Part shown: positions 1-15,160 of the stretch, one piece after another | How positions within the stretch are numbered: the stretch's first letter is position 1 | Layout of the letters: each line of letters starts with the position of its first letter | Source of the DNA: Sipunculus nudus | Taxonomy: Eukaryota; Annelida; Sipuncula; Golfingiida; Sipunculidae | Direction: 5' to 3' | Assembly (NCBI GenBank): GCA_026874595.1 | Contig: CM049316.1 | Location: 34,357,339-34,421,338 of the forward strand | DNA length: 64,000 nucleotides | The notes under the pieces: model-generated | What the model was told of the DNA's origin: nothing | Database searches by the model: none | What the model saw: only the letters and a program-made list of their open reading frames with translations | Translations under genes and position numbers: made by a program

Positions 1-3000
1 CTAATATCATCTGAGCCGGACAGCTATATTTTAACAGGACCTTATAAAAATTACCATTTTACGAGTAACTGAGCGAGTTCTGTGTCTCAAAAAGATAATT
101 ACCGATATTCATGGCAATGTGCTGCTATACAATTACAAGGGGAATTATCAAACCGGACTAATATCATCTGAGCCGGACAGCTATATTTTAACAGGACCTT
201 ATAACAAATTACGATTTTACGACTAACTGAGCGAGTTCTGGGTCTCCAAAAGATATTTACCGATATTCATGGCAAAGTCCTGCTATACAATTACAAGGGG
301 AATTATCAAACCGGACTAATATCATCTGAGCCGGACAGCTATATTTTAACAGGACCTTATAACAAATTACCATTTTACGACTAACTGAGCGAGTTCTGTG
401 TCTCCAAAAGATATTTATCGATATTCATGGCAAAGTGCTGCTATACAATTACAAGGGGAATTATCAAACCGGACTAATATCATCTGAGCCGGACAGCTAT
501 ATTTTAACAGGACCTTATAACAAATTACGATTTTACGACTAACTGAGCGAGTTCTGGGTCTCCAAAAGATATTTACCGATATTCATGGCAAAGTCCTGCT
601 ATACAATTACAAGGGGAATTATCAAACCGGATAAATATTATCCGAGCCGGACAGCTATATTTTAACAGGACCTTATAACAAATTACGATTTTACCGCTAA
701 CTGAGCGAGTTCTGTGTCTCTAAAAGATATTTACCGATATTCATGGCAAAGTGCTGGTATACAATTACAAGGGGAATTATCAAACCGGACTTATATCATC
801 TGAGCCCGGACAGCTATATTTTAACAGGACCTTATAACAAATTACGATTTTACGACTAACTGAGCGAGTTCTGTGTCTCAAAAAGATATTTACCGATATT
901 CATGGCAATGTGCTGCTATACAATTACAAGGGGAATTATCAAACCGGACTAATATCATCTGAGCCGGACAGCTATATTTTAACAGGACCTTATAACAAAT
1001 TACCATTTTACGACTAACTGAGCGAGTTCTGTGTCTCCAAAAGATATTTACCAATATTCATGGCAAAGTCCTGCTATACAATTACAAGGGGAATTATCAA
1101 ACCGGATAAATATCATCCGAGCCGGACAGCTATATTTTAACAGGACCTTATAACAAATTACGATTTTACGACTAACTGAGCGAGTTCTGTGTCTCCAAAA
1201 GATATTTACCGATATTCATGGCAAAGTGCTGCTATACAATTACAAGGGGAATTATCAAACCGGACTAATATCATCTGAGCCGGACAGCTATATTTTAACA
1301 GGACCTTATAACAAATTACGATTTTACGACTAACTGAGCGAGTTCTGTGTCTCCAAAAGATATTTACCGATATTCATGGGAAAGTGCTGCTATACAAGTA
1401 CAAGGGGAATTATCAAACCGGACTAATATCATCTGAGCCGGACAGCTATATTTTAACAGGACCTTATAACAAATTACGATTTTACGGCTAACTGAGCGAG
1501 TTCTGTGTCTCAAAAAGATATTTACTGATATTCATGGCAAAGTTCTGCTATACAATTACAAGGGGAATTATCAAACCGGACTAATATCATCTGAGCCGGA
1601 CAGCTATATTTTAACAGGACCTTATAACAAATTACGATTTTACGACTAACTGAGCGAGTTCTGTGTCTCAAAAAGATATTTACCGATATTCATGGCAAAG
1701 TGCTGCTTTACAATTACAAGGGGAATTATCAAACCGGACTGATATCATCTGAGCCGGACAGCTATATTTTAACAGGACCTTATAACAAATTACGATTTTA
1801 CGACTAACTGAGCGAGTTCTGTGTAACCAAAAGATATTTACCGATATTCATGGCAACGTGCTGCTATACAATTACAAGGGGAATTATCAAACCGGACTAA
1901 TATCATCAGAGCCGGACAGCTATATTTTAACAGGACCTTATAACAAACTACGATTTTACGACTAACTGAGCGAGTTCTGTGTCTCCAAAAGATATTTACC
2001 GATATTCATGGCAACGTGCTGCTATACAATTACAAGGGGAATTATCAAACCGGACTAATATCATCTGAGCCGGACAGCTATATTTTAACAGGACCTTATA
2101 ACAAATTACGATTTTACGACTAACTGAGCGAGTTCTGTGTCTCCAAAAGATATTTACCGATATTCATGGCAAAGTGCTGCTATACAATTACAAGGGGAAT
2201 TATCAAACCGGACTAATATCATCTGAGCCTGACAGCTATATTTTAACAGGACATTATAACAAATTACGATTTTACCGCTAATTGAGCGAGTTCTGTGTCT
2301 CCAAAAGATATTTACCGATATTCATGGCAAAGTGCTGCTATACAATTACAAGGGGAATTATCAAACCGGACTAATATCATCTGAGCCGGACAGCTATATT
2401 TTAACAGGACCTTATAACAAACTACGATTTTACGACTAACTGAGCGAGTTCTGTGTCTCAAAAAGATATTTACCGATATTCATGGCAAAGTGCTGCTATA
2501 CAATTACAAGGGGAATTATCAAACCGGACTTACATCATCTGAGCCGGACAGCTATATTTTAACAGGACCTTATAACAAATTACGATTTTACGACTAACTG
2601 AGCGAGTTCTGTGTCTCCAAAAGATATTTACCGATATTCATGGCAAAGTGCTGCTATACAATTACAAGGGGAATTATCAAACCGGATAAATATCATCCGA
2701 GCAAGACAGCTATATTTTAACAGAACCTTATAACAAATTACGATTTTACCGCTAACTGAGCGAGTTCTGTGTCTCCAAAAGATATTTACCGATATTCATG
2801 GCAAAGTGCTGCTTTACAATTACCAGGGGATTATCAAACCGGACTAATATCATCTGAGCCGGACAGCTATATTTTAACAGGACCTTATAAAAATTACCAT
2901 TTTACGAGTAACTGAGCGAGTTCTGTGTCTCAAAAAGATAATTACCGATATTCATGGCAATGTGCTGCTATACAATTACAAGGGGAATTATCAAACCGGA

Positions 3001-6000
3001 CTAATATCATCTGAGCCGGACAGCTATATTTTAACAGGACCTTATAACAAATTACGATTTTACGACTAACTGAGCGAGTTCTGGGTCTCCAAAAGATATT
3101 TACCGATATTCATGGCAAAGTCCTGCTATACAATTACAAGGGGAATTATCAAACCGGACTAATATCATCTGAGCCGGACAGCTATATTTTAACAGGACCT
3201 TATAACAAATTATCATTTTACGACTAACTGAGCGAGTTCTGTGTCTCCAAAAGATATTTATCGATATTCATGGCAAAGTGCTGCTATACAATTACAAGGG
3301 GAATTATCAAACCGGACTAATATCATCTGTGCTGGACAGCTATATTTTAACAGGACCTTATAACAAATTACGATTTTACGACTAACTGAGCGAGTTCTGG
3401 GTCTCCAAAAGATATTTACCGATATTCATGGCAAAGTCCTGCTATACAATTACAAGGGGAATTATCAAACCGGATAAATATCATCCGAGCCGGACAGCTA
3501 TATTTTAACAGGACCTTATAACAAATTACGATTTTACCGCTAACTGAGCGAGTTCTGTGTCTCTAAAAGATATTTACCGATATTCATGGCAAAGTGCTGC
3601 TATACAATTACAAGGGGAATTATCAAACCGGACTTATATCATCTGAGCCCGGACAGCTATATTTTAACAGGACCTTATAACAAATTACGATTTTACGACT
3701 AACTGAGCGAGTTCTGTGTCTCAAAAAGATATTTACCGATATTCATGGCAATGTGCTGCTATACAATTACAAGGGGAATTATCAAACCGGACTAATATCA
3801 TCTGAGCCGGACAGCTATATTTTAACAGGACCTTATAACAAATTACGATTTTACGACTAACTGAGCGAGTTCTGTGTCTCCAAAAGATATTTACCGATAT
3901 TCATGGGAAAGTGCTGCTATACAAGTACAAGGGGAATTATCAAACCGGACTATTATCATCTGAGCCGGACAGCTATATTTTAACAGGACCTTATAACAAA
4001 TTACCATTTTACGACTAACTGAGCGAGTTCTGTGTCTCCAAAAGATATTTATCGATATTCATGGCAAAGTGCTGCTATACAATTACAAGGGGAATTATCA
4101 AACCGGACTAATATCATCTGAGCCGGACAGCTATATTTTAACAGGACCTTATAACAAATTACGATTTTACGGCTAACTGAGCGAGTTCTGTGTCTCAAAA
4201 AGATATTTACTGATATTCATGGCAAAGTGCTGCTATACAATTACAAGGGGAATTATCAAACCGGACTAATATCATCTGAGCCGGACAGCTATATTTTAAC
4301 AGGACCTTATAACAAATTACGATTTTACGACTAACTGAGCGAGTTCTGTGTCTCCAAAAGATATTTACCGATATTCATGGGAAAGTGCTGCTATACAAGT
4401 ACAAGGGGAATTATCAAACCGGACTAATATCATCTGAGCCGGACAGCTATTTTTTAACAGGACCTTATAACAAATTACCATTTTACGACTAACTGAGCGA
4501 GTTCTGTGTCTCCAAAAGATATTTATCGATATTCATGGCAAAGTGCTGCTATACAATTACAAGGGGAATTATCAAACCGGACTAATATCATCTGAGCCGG
4601 ACAGCTATATTTTAACAGGACCTTATAACAAATTACGATTTTACGGCTAACTGAGCGAGTTCTGTGTCTCAAAAAGATATTTACTGATATTCATGGCAAA
4701 GTTCTGCTATACAATTACAAGGGGAATTATCAAACCGGACTAATATCATCTGAGCCGGACAGCTATATTTTAACAGGACCTTATAACAAATTACGATTTT
4801 ACGACTAACTGAGCGAGTTCTGTGTCTCAAAAAGATATTTACCGATATTCATGGCAAAGTGCTGCTTTACAATTACAAGGGGAATTATCAAACCGGACTG
4901 ATATCATCTGAGCCGGACAGCTATATTTTAACAGGACCTTATAACAAATTACGATTTTACGACTAACTGAGCGAGTTCTGTGTAACCAAAAGATATTTAC
5001 CGATATTCATGGCAACGTGCTGCTATACAATTACAAGGGGAATTATCAAACCGGACTAATATCATCAGAGCCGGACAGCTATATTTTAACAGGACCTTAT
5101 AACAAACTACGATTTTACGACTAACTGAGCGAGTTCTGTGTCTCCAAAAGATATTTACCGATATTCATGGCAACGTGCTGCTATACAATTACAAGGGGAA
5201 TTATCAAACCGGACTAATATCATCAGAGCCGGACAGCTATATTTTAACAGGACCTTATAACAAACTACGATTTTACGACTAACTGAGCGAGTTCTGTGTC
5301 TCCAAAAGATATTTACCGATATTCATGGCAACGTGCTGCTATACAAGTACAAGGGGAATTATCAAACCGGACTAATATCATCTGAGCCGGACAGCTATAT
5401 TTTAACAGGACCTTATAACAAATTACGATTTTACGACTAACTGAGCGAGTTCTGTGTCTCAAAAAGATATTTACCGATATTCATGGCAATGTGCTGCTAT
5501 ACAATTACAAGGGGAATTATCAAACCGGACTAATATCATCTGAGCCGGACAGCTATATTTTAACAGGACCTTATAACAAATTACCATTTTACGACTAACT
5601 GAGCGAGTTCTGTGTCTCCAAAAGATATTTACCAATATTCATGGCAAAGTCCTGCTATACAATTACAAGGGGAATTATCAAACCGGATAAATATCATCCG
5701 AGCCGGACAGCTATATTTTAACAGGACCTTATAACAAATTACGATTTTACGACTAACTGAGCGAGTTCTGTGTCTCCAAAAGATATTTACCGATATTCAT
5801 GGCAAAGTGCTGCTATACAATTACAAGGGGAATTATCAAACCGGACTAATATCATCTGAGCCGGACAGCTATATTTTAACAGGACCTTATAACAAATTAC
5901 GATTTTACGACTAACTGAGCGAGTTCTGTGTCTCCAAAAGATATTTACCGATATTCATGGGAAAGTGCTGCTATACAAGTACAAGGGGAATTATCAAACC

Positions 6001-9000
6001 GGACTAATATCATCTGAGCCGGACAGCTATATTTTAACAGGACCTTATAACAAATTACCATTTTACGACTAACTGAGCGAGTTCTGTGTCTCCAAAAGAT
6101 ATTTATCGATATTCATGGCAAAGTGCTGCTATACAATTACAAGGGGAATTATCAAACCGGACTAATATCATCTGAGCCGGACAGCTATATTTTAACAGGA
6201 CCTTATAACAAATTACGATTTTACGGCTAACTGAGCGAGTTCTGTGTCTCAAAAAGATATTTACTGATATTCATGGCAAAGTGCTGCTATACAATTACAA
6301 GGGGAATTATCAAACCGGACTAATATCATCTGAGCCGGACAGCTATATTTTAACAGGACCTTATAACAAATTACGATTTTACGACTAACTGAGCGAGTTC
6401 TGTGTCTCCAAAAGATATTTACCGATATTCATGGGAAAGTGCTGCTATACAAGTACAAGGGGAATTATCAAACCGGACTAATATCATCTGAGCCGGACAG
6501 CTATTTTTTAACAGGACCTTATAACAAATTACCATTTTACGACTAACTGAGCGAGTTCTGTGTCTCCAAAAGATATTTATCGATATTCATGGCAAAGTGC
6601 TGCTATACAATTACAAGGGGAATTATCAAACCGGACTAATATCATCTGAGCCGGACAGCTATATTTTAACAGGACCTTATAACAAATTACGATTTTACGG
6701 CTAACTGAGCGAGTTCTGTGTCTCAAAAAGATATTTACTGATATTCATGGCAAAGTTCTGCTATACAATTACAAGGGGAATTATCAAACCGGACTAATAT
6801 CATCTGAGCCGGACAGCTATATTTTAACAGGACCTTATAACAAATTACGATTTTACGACTAACTGAGCGAGTTCTGTGTCTCCAAAAGATATTTACCGAT
6901 ATTCATGGCAAAGTGCTGCTTTACAATTACAAGGGGAATTATCAAACCGGACTGATATCATCTGAGCCGGACAGCTATATTTTAACAGGACCTTATAACA
7001 AATTACGATTTTACGACTAACTGAGCGAGTTCTGTGTAACCAAAAGATATTTACCGATATTCATGGCAACGTGCTGCTATACAATTACAAGGGGAATTAT
7101 CAAACCGGACTAATATCATCAGAGCCGGACAGCTATATTTTAACAGGACCTTATAACAAACTACGATTTTACGACTAACTGAGCGAGTTCTGTGTCTCCA
7201 AAAGATATTTACCGATATTCATGGCAACGTGCTGCTATACAATTACAAGGGGAATTATCAAACCGGACTAATATCATCAGAGCCGGACAGCTATATTTTA
7301 ACAGGACCTTATAACAAACTACGATTTTACGACTAACTGAGCGAGTTCTGTGTCTCCAAAAGATATTTACCGATATTCATGGCAACGTGCTGCTATACAA
7401 GTACAAGGGGAATTATCAAACCGGACTAATATCATCTGAGCCGGACAGCTATATTTTAACAGGACCTTATAACAAATTACGATTTTACGACTAACTGAGC
7501 GAGTTCTGTGTCTCCAAAAGATATTTACCGATATTCATGGCAAAGTGCTGCTATACAGTTACAAGGGGAATTATCAAACCGGACTAATATCATCTGAGCC
7601 TGACAGCTATATTTTAACAGGACATTATAACAAATTACGATTTTACCGCTAACTGAGCGAGTTCTGTGTCTCCAAAAGATATTTACCGAAATTCATGGCA
7701 AAGTGCTGCTATACAATTACAAGGGGAATTATCAAACCGGACTAATATCATCTGAGCCGGACAGCTATATTTTAACAGGACCTTATAACAAACTACGATT
7801 TTACGACTAACTGAGCGAGTTCTGTGTAACCAAAAGATATTTACCGATATTCATGGCAACGTGCTGCTTTACAATTACAAGGGGAATTATCAAACCGGAC
7901 TAATATCATCTGAGCCGGACAGCTATATTTTAACAGGACCTTATAACAAACTACGATTTTACGACTAACTGAGCGAGTTCTGTGTAATCAAAAGATATTT
8001 ACCGATATTCATGGCAACGTGCTGCTATACAATTACAAGGGGAATTATCAAACCGGACTAATATCATCAGAGCCGGACAGCTATATTTTAACAGGACCTT
8101 ATAACAAATTACGATTTTACGACTAACTGAGCGAGTTCTGTGTCTCCAAAAGATATTTACCGATATTCATGGCAAAGTGCTGCTATACAATTACAAGGGG
8201 AATTATCAAACCGGATAAATATCATCTGAGCCGGACAGCTATATTTTAACAGGACCTTATAACAAATTACCATTTTACGACTAACTGAGCGAGTTCTGGG
8301 TCTCCAAAAGATATTTACCGATATTCATGGCAAAGTGCTGCTATACAATTACAAGGGGAATTATCAAACCGGACTAATATCATCTGAGCCTGACAGCTAT
8401 ATTTTAACAGGACATTATAACAAATTACGATTTTACCGCTAACTGAGCGAGTTCTGTGTCTCCAAAAGATATTTACCGATATTCATGGCAAAGTGCTGCT
8501 ATACAATTACAAGGGGAATTATCAAACCGGACTAATATCATCTGAGCCGGACAGCTATATTTTAACAGGACCTTATAACAAACTACGATTTTACGACTAA
8601 CTGAGCGAGTTCTGTGTAACCAAAAGATATTTACCGATATTCATGGCAACGTGCTGCTTTACAATTACAAGGGGAATTATCAAACCGGACTAATATCATC
8701 TGAGCCGGACAGCTATATTTTAACAGGACCTTATAACAAACTACGATTTTACGACTAACTGAGCGAGTTCTGTGTAATCAAAAGATATTTACCGATATTC
8801 ATGGCAACGTGCTGCTATACAATTACAAGGGGAATTATCAAACCGGACTAATATCATCAGAGCCGGACAGCTATATTTTAACAGGACCTTATAACAAATT
8901 ACGATTTTACGACTAACTGAGCGAGTTCTGTGTCTCCAAAAGATATTTACCGATATTCATGGCAAAGTGCTGCTATACAATTACAAGGGGAATTATCAAA

Positions 9001-9374
9001 CCGGATAAATATCATCTGAGCCGGACAGCTATATTTTAACAGGACCTTATAACAAATTACGATTTTACGACTAACTGAGCGAGTTCTGGGTCTCCAAAAG
9101 ATATTTACCGATATTCATGGCAAAGTCCTGCTATACAATTACAAGGGGAATTATCAAACCGGATAAATATCATCCGAGCCGGACAGCTATATTTTAACAG
9201 GACCTTATAACAAATTACGATTTTACCGCTAACTGAGCGAGTTCTGTGTCTCTAAAAGATATTTACCGATATTCATGGCAATGTGCTGCTTTACAATTAC
9301 CAGGGGATTATCAAACCGGACTAATATTATCTGAGCCGGACAGCTATATTTTAACACGACCTTGTCACAAATTA
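1..9374. repeat. Satellite DNA array, ~158 bp monomer, about 59 copies
   Basis: A single head-to-tail array fills the left end and was already in progress at base 1. The monomer starts recur at 1, 158, 316 and 474, so the unit is 158 bp with 1 bp variants. Monomers share CTAATATCATCTGAGCCGG near the start and CAATTACAAGGGGAATTATC near the end and differ at a few diagnostic bases. The last recognisable monomer decays at about 9374. There is no open frame and no transposon protein. Blocks of monomers are duplicated at multiples of the unit. The length is in the range of bivalve satellites such as the BIV160 group, but membership was not tested. Confidence 0.97.
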
Positions 9375-12300
9375 TAAAGTAGTCAGAGACCATCAGGATC
9401 TTCATTAAAATTTGCTGTGTGCTTCACAAAAAATGTGTTACGATTTATCTGATTGAATTCCAGATCAGCTGTAGAACAGAGGCGCCCAATTAAATGGCCC
9501 TAGAGATACTCATAATGGCGATCCAGATTGAATAGGTAGAAGTCGTTTTTGAAAATGGTTGTCATTACTGACAAGATAATATAAAAAATGAGTTTTATGG
9601 GTAATAATACCCTACAATCTACTTATTTATTGACCCTTATTGTCAACTTTATAGTAGTTATGGCATATATGCTCTTTTAGTATTATTTCGGTGGCTATTT
9701 TGTATTAAACTTATCAGCTCAAAGTGTGAAAGGGTGAGATGGGCCAACCTCAATATTATTCACACTTGATATGTAGGCAAACAAAATCCGCTTGTAAAAA
9801 AAGCTTACCTTTGGCTACCTGACAAAAAAGAGGGACTGCCCGCATCGTAGAGTCTCTGATATTGATCTAATTGAAGCAGTGCTTCTTATACATATTATTT
9901 CTCTGTTTACCCAGACAGTTTATAATGACCAAAAAGTCTAATGATAACAGGTGTCAGCACAAATCTGCTTGCAGATCTGTCTGCAAGTAGAGGAAATGTT
10001 ATCAAGTCCAAATCTAAACCAATACTTCAGCGTTTCTGTGTCACAGCATCACATAATATTTCAGAAAATCGATTGCGGATTCTTATGATAAGTACTGACC
10101 AGACAAACAGACGGACACACAAGAGTGGTAGCATGACCAATGTCAAACGCTCGCAGAAGTGTCATGTTCATGCATTGGTACATGCATGGTGGAAAACACG
10201 GGGGACATGCCCCCCCCCCCCCATTTTTTTTTAACCAGGGGGAACGTTCCGTGTTATATCACCCACATTTTGCCAATTTAAGGAATGTCCCTTTTTTATT
10301 TAAAAAAGGCTCTATTTGCAATCCGTAAAAATACCATTTTTTAAAAAGAATGTGTCACAATGTAACAATGTACCTCAAACAAGGAACTGCAGTCTCTCAG
10401 ATGCAATACAATTAAAAAAGATAATATACCAGGATGGCTGTTAATATAACATGACTCAGCCGTTTCCACTATGTTGTGTTATCAAACAAATAATTTTTTA
10501 AAGTTAACAAGTGGTTTTACCGCTTTTTGGTTTCAGAAAATTTCCTTATTTTACACCCAAATCGCCTCAACATTGCTCATATTTGGAATGAAAAGTTTTA
10601 AAATTTTCAACATTGCATAAGGGGGACATCCCTCTGGCGCCCGGCCCCCTATGTCGTAGCGGCAGTCTGTCACCCAAATGTCGATTTTTAAGACTATGAG
10701 GTGGCATTACAAGCTATTAGGTTCGTATTTTTCTAGTATATGCAGATGTTCACGCCTTTTTCAACAGTACTTTTTCATTTTTTATCTGCTTGTCGAACTG
10801 TCATTTCATCCGAAGTAAGACCTAAAGTGACATTATTCTGTTGGGGAAAATAATAAATATTACATTCATTGTTAACTGACATGTATCCATGCAACAGTTT
10901 TATAAGGAGGCTGTTTGGGTCTATGCGTCTGTCATGACGGCTTGACAGCCACATGTGAATCGGTGCCACAGAGAAAAAAAGAGGTAATTAATGTCATTGA
11001 TTTTGTGCGACAACATTTTTCATCTTTTTTTGCAGCTAAAAGCCTACCATATTAACCTCTGATGTCAAAAACTGCCATACAGCAAATATTTTGGTCCGAC
11101 CCCTAAATTGGGTATTATGACTTGGATGATGACTCGCAGGCCCCTATCAGTTTATTTTAGAAGGCCCGGGTGTCATGTTGTTATGGCTACCCCCGTCGAC
11201 ACTCGGCCTATTGTAGCATTGACAAGAGTAAATTATTTACTCATGGGTATAGATGTGGGAGTTTCAAAAACAACAGAACTGCACAAATAAAAAATAACAT
11301 CTGCAGGCACCATTTACAACTGACAAACAGGGATCAACACCGATTAAAAATATACCCTGACGCATTGGCGGATCTAGGGGGGGGGCAGAGGGGTACGTGC
11401 CCCCTTTAGCTTTCCATTTTTGTTGTTTGTGCTCCTTTGCACACTAGTAAGTCCCTTCTATTCATATAATTTTGCATCGATAACTGTGGCATTATATAGG
11501 ATATGGGCAACTGAAGACAGGGCCTTTTTATATTAACATGAAATGTTTAATGTTCCTAAAGGTAGAGAGATCCTGAGTGAAGTGAAGGTTCCTTTGCCTT
11601 CTGCCCCCCCCCCCAGCAAAATCAAAGATTATGCACTGCTAATGTAAGGTAACAACGAAGGGTTAACATTTTGTAGGCGCATTGTTCTTCGGGATAACAT
11701 GCATTGGAGTCAATTTGACGGCCTCCAATAATAGATACAGTGACATGAGGGTACTAGACTTTCCCAATCGGCCTAGTTCATGATATATTGGGATCCTTGT
11801 TTCAATTCTTGCGAAACCATGACACTGCATATTAAAAAAAATGCCAAAACATGGAGAGTGATGCTATTCCAATTACTCCAATCATCGAAAAGGGTATTAT
11901 ACACATGAAATATTGCATAATATGCATATTATAATACCATTATGAAATTTTCTAATGAAAGCATAAACTTCTGTCAACAAATAAGACTGGACTTAGTTTA
12001 CCCAACTTTGTTTGTGCACCATGATGCAAAGGTTAAACCAATCATTAAAAACGCCATTTAATATACATCGGGCATAATAACGTGATGTATGTAGTTTTTA
12101 ATACAAGATCAAGTGACCTTAAAATACTGCCAAACTATATGTTTTTTTCAGATAAGCTTAAACCTATTTCCCTGCCATATCTGTATAATGTTTTTAATTT
12201 ATGGATTTCTCTGGATTTGTATGGATGAAACGCAGATAATGTTTCAAAGAAACGGATACTAGTACGATTACAGTGTACGAGTCCTGATTTTATACAAACT

Positions 12301-13744
12301 GTTACTTAACTTTCCCATGTTTTCAAACAGAATAAAACTCTGGTTGATTGTCCATGTGGAACATCTGACAGGTCATCAGGTATTGTAGCTGAGTACATGT
12401 TGAACGACGCCATTTCTGTTGTCATTTGCAAAATTCTGGTCAGTATTTTTTGTTGCCTGTTCTCGTTGTTGGACCCGTATCGAGTACGACAGACGGAAAT
12501 TTTAGTAGCCCCCTGGATTTATTATAAACACGTGGGTAATAACGATACGGATAGCCTACGCACCGTGGGATCGGTTTGTGGCCTTTTTTTAAACGGTTTA
12601 ACATATTTTCTTTATCTTATAATGTCAAAGATCAAACGATTACCGTTTAAAAATGAGACAAGCATCTAGTCTTATATCAGTGGAGAGTCTGTCTCTATTA
12701 CTAAGGAATAAAACTTTAAAAAAAATCATGCTTTAATTTTTTTTCACAGGTATGATTAGCTTGAAATTTGCACTAAAATAGGCTGTTTTCTGAAACTAAG
12801 CAATTGTAAATTATATTTCTGGAGATTTTTGGTCGAATTTTTAGCTTTTGATGTTGTAATGGTTAACGCATTCCATTATTCCAATCTGATGATGAAATGT
12901 AAAAACAGCTATGAATGCTCATATTTGTCATTTCCAAAATTACAACCCAAATGACTAAACTTTTAATTGGCACAACGTGTACAAAAGATGATCCTGTATA
13001 TGACGGACACGCACACAAAATTTAATCATTTAGAGAGGAGAATGTATTGATTTATTATAAGGAACTCCTTGTAATGTAGAATTAACGAATACTGATTGCA
13101 GTTTTGGATTCTGATCAATTACCAATTGCATTATATGGATGCATTCAGGAGTTCTTCCCAGGAAATAGCGTTCAGACATTCATGCAATGAGTTCCGTGGT
13201 TATTAAGACTTAATCCCTGAAAGCGCAGTGCATCAAGACAACACGGTAATTAAATTTTCGCCTAATGGAGCGATCGATGACTATATATTTATACATACCC
13301 ACTCAACCCCACTCAGGGGTTCAAGGTCCTGGCTCTGTGGCTACAGTTCACTTCTTTCCTTAGATTACAGTACATTATATTAGGCATTTTGGCCGACTAG
13401 TATTTTTATAAGGACAGGGTACCCAGATACGAAATCTACAAACTTAAACCACCATTAATTGTATTGCTATGCAAACTAACAATCTCCAAAAACTTCAAAA
13501 TGATATCATATAACCCAAATGATATGAAAAGGTATTATATCAAAACACTTATCGATGACCATTGTTTACATTTAATATTTTCACATAAAATGCTCCTGTT
13601 CATCACAGACCTACAAAAAGCATATATGTAATTTTCATGCAGAAAATTGTTCAAAACTGTGTAAATGTAAGTTACAAGTGGCTACCATACCGAAAACGAA
13701 CAAGCTCTAACAGAAAACGAATAACATACTGGTAAGAGACAGTC
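9375..13744. other. Intergenic DNA, no gene recognised
   Basis: No open frame here looks like a protein; the few short ones (for example at 9941, 11108 and 12397) have no recognisable motif. Two patches look like old dispersed repeats. One is 10195-10650, with a C13 run at 10210-10222 and a G-rich echo near 10620. The other is 11366-11620, where a G9 tract in GGCGGATCTAG is answered by a C-rich tract near 11590 in inverted orientation, as in many decayed small transposons. Confidence 0.6.
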
Positions 13745-14231
13745 CTTGTTGTGGCACTGGCTAATGATACAGTATGTTCGCCCAAATTCAGGACATCTGG
13801 CTGTTATTAGACGTAGGACTCGTGCAGAATATCACAGAATATTGAGAAACTGCCAAAGACAAGAGAATAACCTGCGTAAGCAACGTAAGCAACCAGACAT
13901 GATAAATAAAAGTCGAGACAGATTTATGGACCGCAGTTAAGAAGATGAAGTCAGGTGGCCCTTCACAGACCTGGACTGTATATAATAAATTTACTAGTGC
14001 AGAAATTGCAAATCACTTCGGGAAAAAATACATACACTTATATAATAGCCTTCCAGATAAAGCGGAGAAACTTAATAATATTGTTAACCAGGCAATCAAA
14101 AACATATCACGAAAGGATACTCTCAACACTGGAGTATCCGACGTAAGGATTGCTGTAAATCATTTAAAAACTGGTAAATCCGATGGAAGATCTATCTTAC
14201 AGTCTTACCATATCATTGGAGGAAAACATCG
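13745..14231 (+). mobile_element. LINE (non-LTR retrotransposon) fragment, frameshifted
   Basis: Two overlapping frames read as the linker between endonuclease and reverse transcriptase of an RTE/Jockey-type LINE. The first (from 13746) has RRRTRAEYHRILRNCQRQEN. The second (from 13945) has WTAVKKMKSGGPS just before it, then EIANHFGKKYIHLYNSLPDK and VNHLKTGKSDG, which matches the usual 'LK.GKSDG' start of the RT region. The frame changes near 13920, so the copy is dead. Its 3' part is missing: the homology stops at a (TA)n tract next to an LTR. Assignment rests on memory of these motifs, and the exact clade is not determined. Confidence 0.6.

Positions 14232-14293
<62 letters not shown>
14232..14293. 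repeat. (TA)n microsatellite abutting an LTR
   Basis: About 60 bp of nearly pure TA. It ends directly at the TGTTGCC start of the decayed Gmr1-type LTR at 14294. Confidence 0.95.
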
Positions 14294-14298
<5 letters not shown>

Positions 14299-15000
14299 CC
14301 TGGGGACTCACCCGGACATCATAAGATGACGCCACGAAGTGATGTAACCACCCCCGTTTCCACGTTTATGGATCGACCCCGCTATCAGTGACTACTGACG
14401 CCCTTTGAGAAGCATAAAGCCTATTCTGGGACCATTCAGTGCTGGCTTTGCAGAACTAACGGCGCAATCTACCACAAACTTCTGCGGTTTCCACCTATTG
14501 CTGGAAGCCTATAAAACGAACTCGCCTGCAGTACGAAGCGGGACTATTTGATTTTGCTACGCCACGTTACTGTTTTCCCCGGGGACCGTGACCATGGGCT
14601 CTTGGTCCCCAAGCCCACGGGATGCCATGAACTTTACTATGTAGGAAGAGAGAGACTTTATTTTAGTGCCACCTGGATTAATACAGGACTTCCTTTTTGT
14701 GTGTGCCCGAACTTTGTGTTGAAGATGGACCTCAGTTTCTCATATACCGGATTCAGTTAAGTATTTCGTTGCATTTTGTTATTTAGAGACTCAGTTTTCT
14801 TCAGAGACTTAGTTACAAATTGCGTTATGTATTGACTTTTATATATTTGTTTTCGAATGTAAATATTGTAACATATTAATATAAAGCACTGTTTTTGCAC
14901 CAATATTTTGGTTATGTATTCATTTGAAGAGAACGTGTCTGAGCATTTATGTTACGGTTCGGCCTGAGTAGTTTGTTTGGTGTGAAAAGGGACCGTAACA
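14294..15000 (+). repeat. 5' LTR of the old Gmr1-type retrotransposon
   Basis: It starts TGTTGCCTGGGG and ends GGGACCGTAACA, the same ends as the 734 bp LTRs of the intact element at 21858-28562 in reverse orientation. It is 707 bp, with many substitutions and small deletions. A TATA box (TATAAAA, 14510-14516) sits where the young LTRs have theirs. A chance frame at 14548-14760 is shared with both young LTRs, which confirms homology. No matching 3' LTR is found: the element is truncated at about 38888. Confidence 0.93.
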
Positions 15001-15003
15001 TAA

Positions 15004-15021
15004 TAGCGACAGCAACGAGAC
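15004..15021 (+). other. Degenerate primer binding site of the old element
   Basis: Three bases after the LTR, TAGCGACAGCAACGAGAC aligns with the intact element's TGGCGACCGCGACGAGAC. The TGG start expected opposite a tRNA CCA end is changed to TAG. Confidence 0.6.
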
Positions 15022-15160
15022 CCTGTATTTCGTAATAACGGCTATATTTGGACGAAAATTTCACAGTGGTCTCTATAACTTCTTGTGCTAAATTGAACTA
15101 GTATTTACTACCATTGATCGCGTATATTTCTCAGACACGTTATCTTGATACTTTGCAAAA

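Noticed and set aside
1-9374. CRISPR-like or gene-array interpretation of the repeats
   Set aside because: Units are contiguous without unique spacers, the genome is eukaryotic, and there is no open frame; it is satellite DNA.
13945-14391. 148-codon frame with a long YIYIYI stretch
   Set aside because: Only its first third is meaningful (LINE fragment); the rest is translated TA repeat running into an LTR.
14548-14760. 70-codon frame repeated at 22094-22324 and 28065-28295 as a possible small gene
   Set aside because: It lies inside the LTRs over the promoter-proximal region; its repetition only reflects LTR homology.
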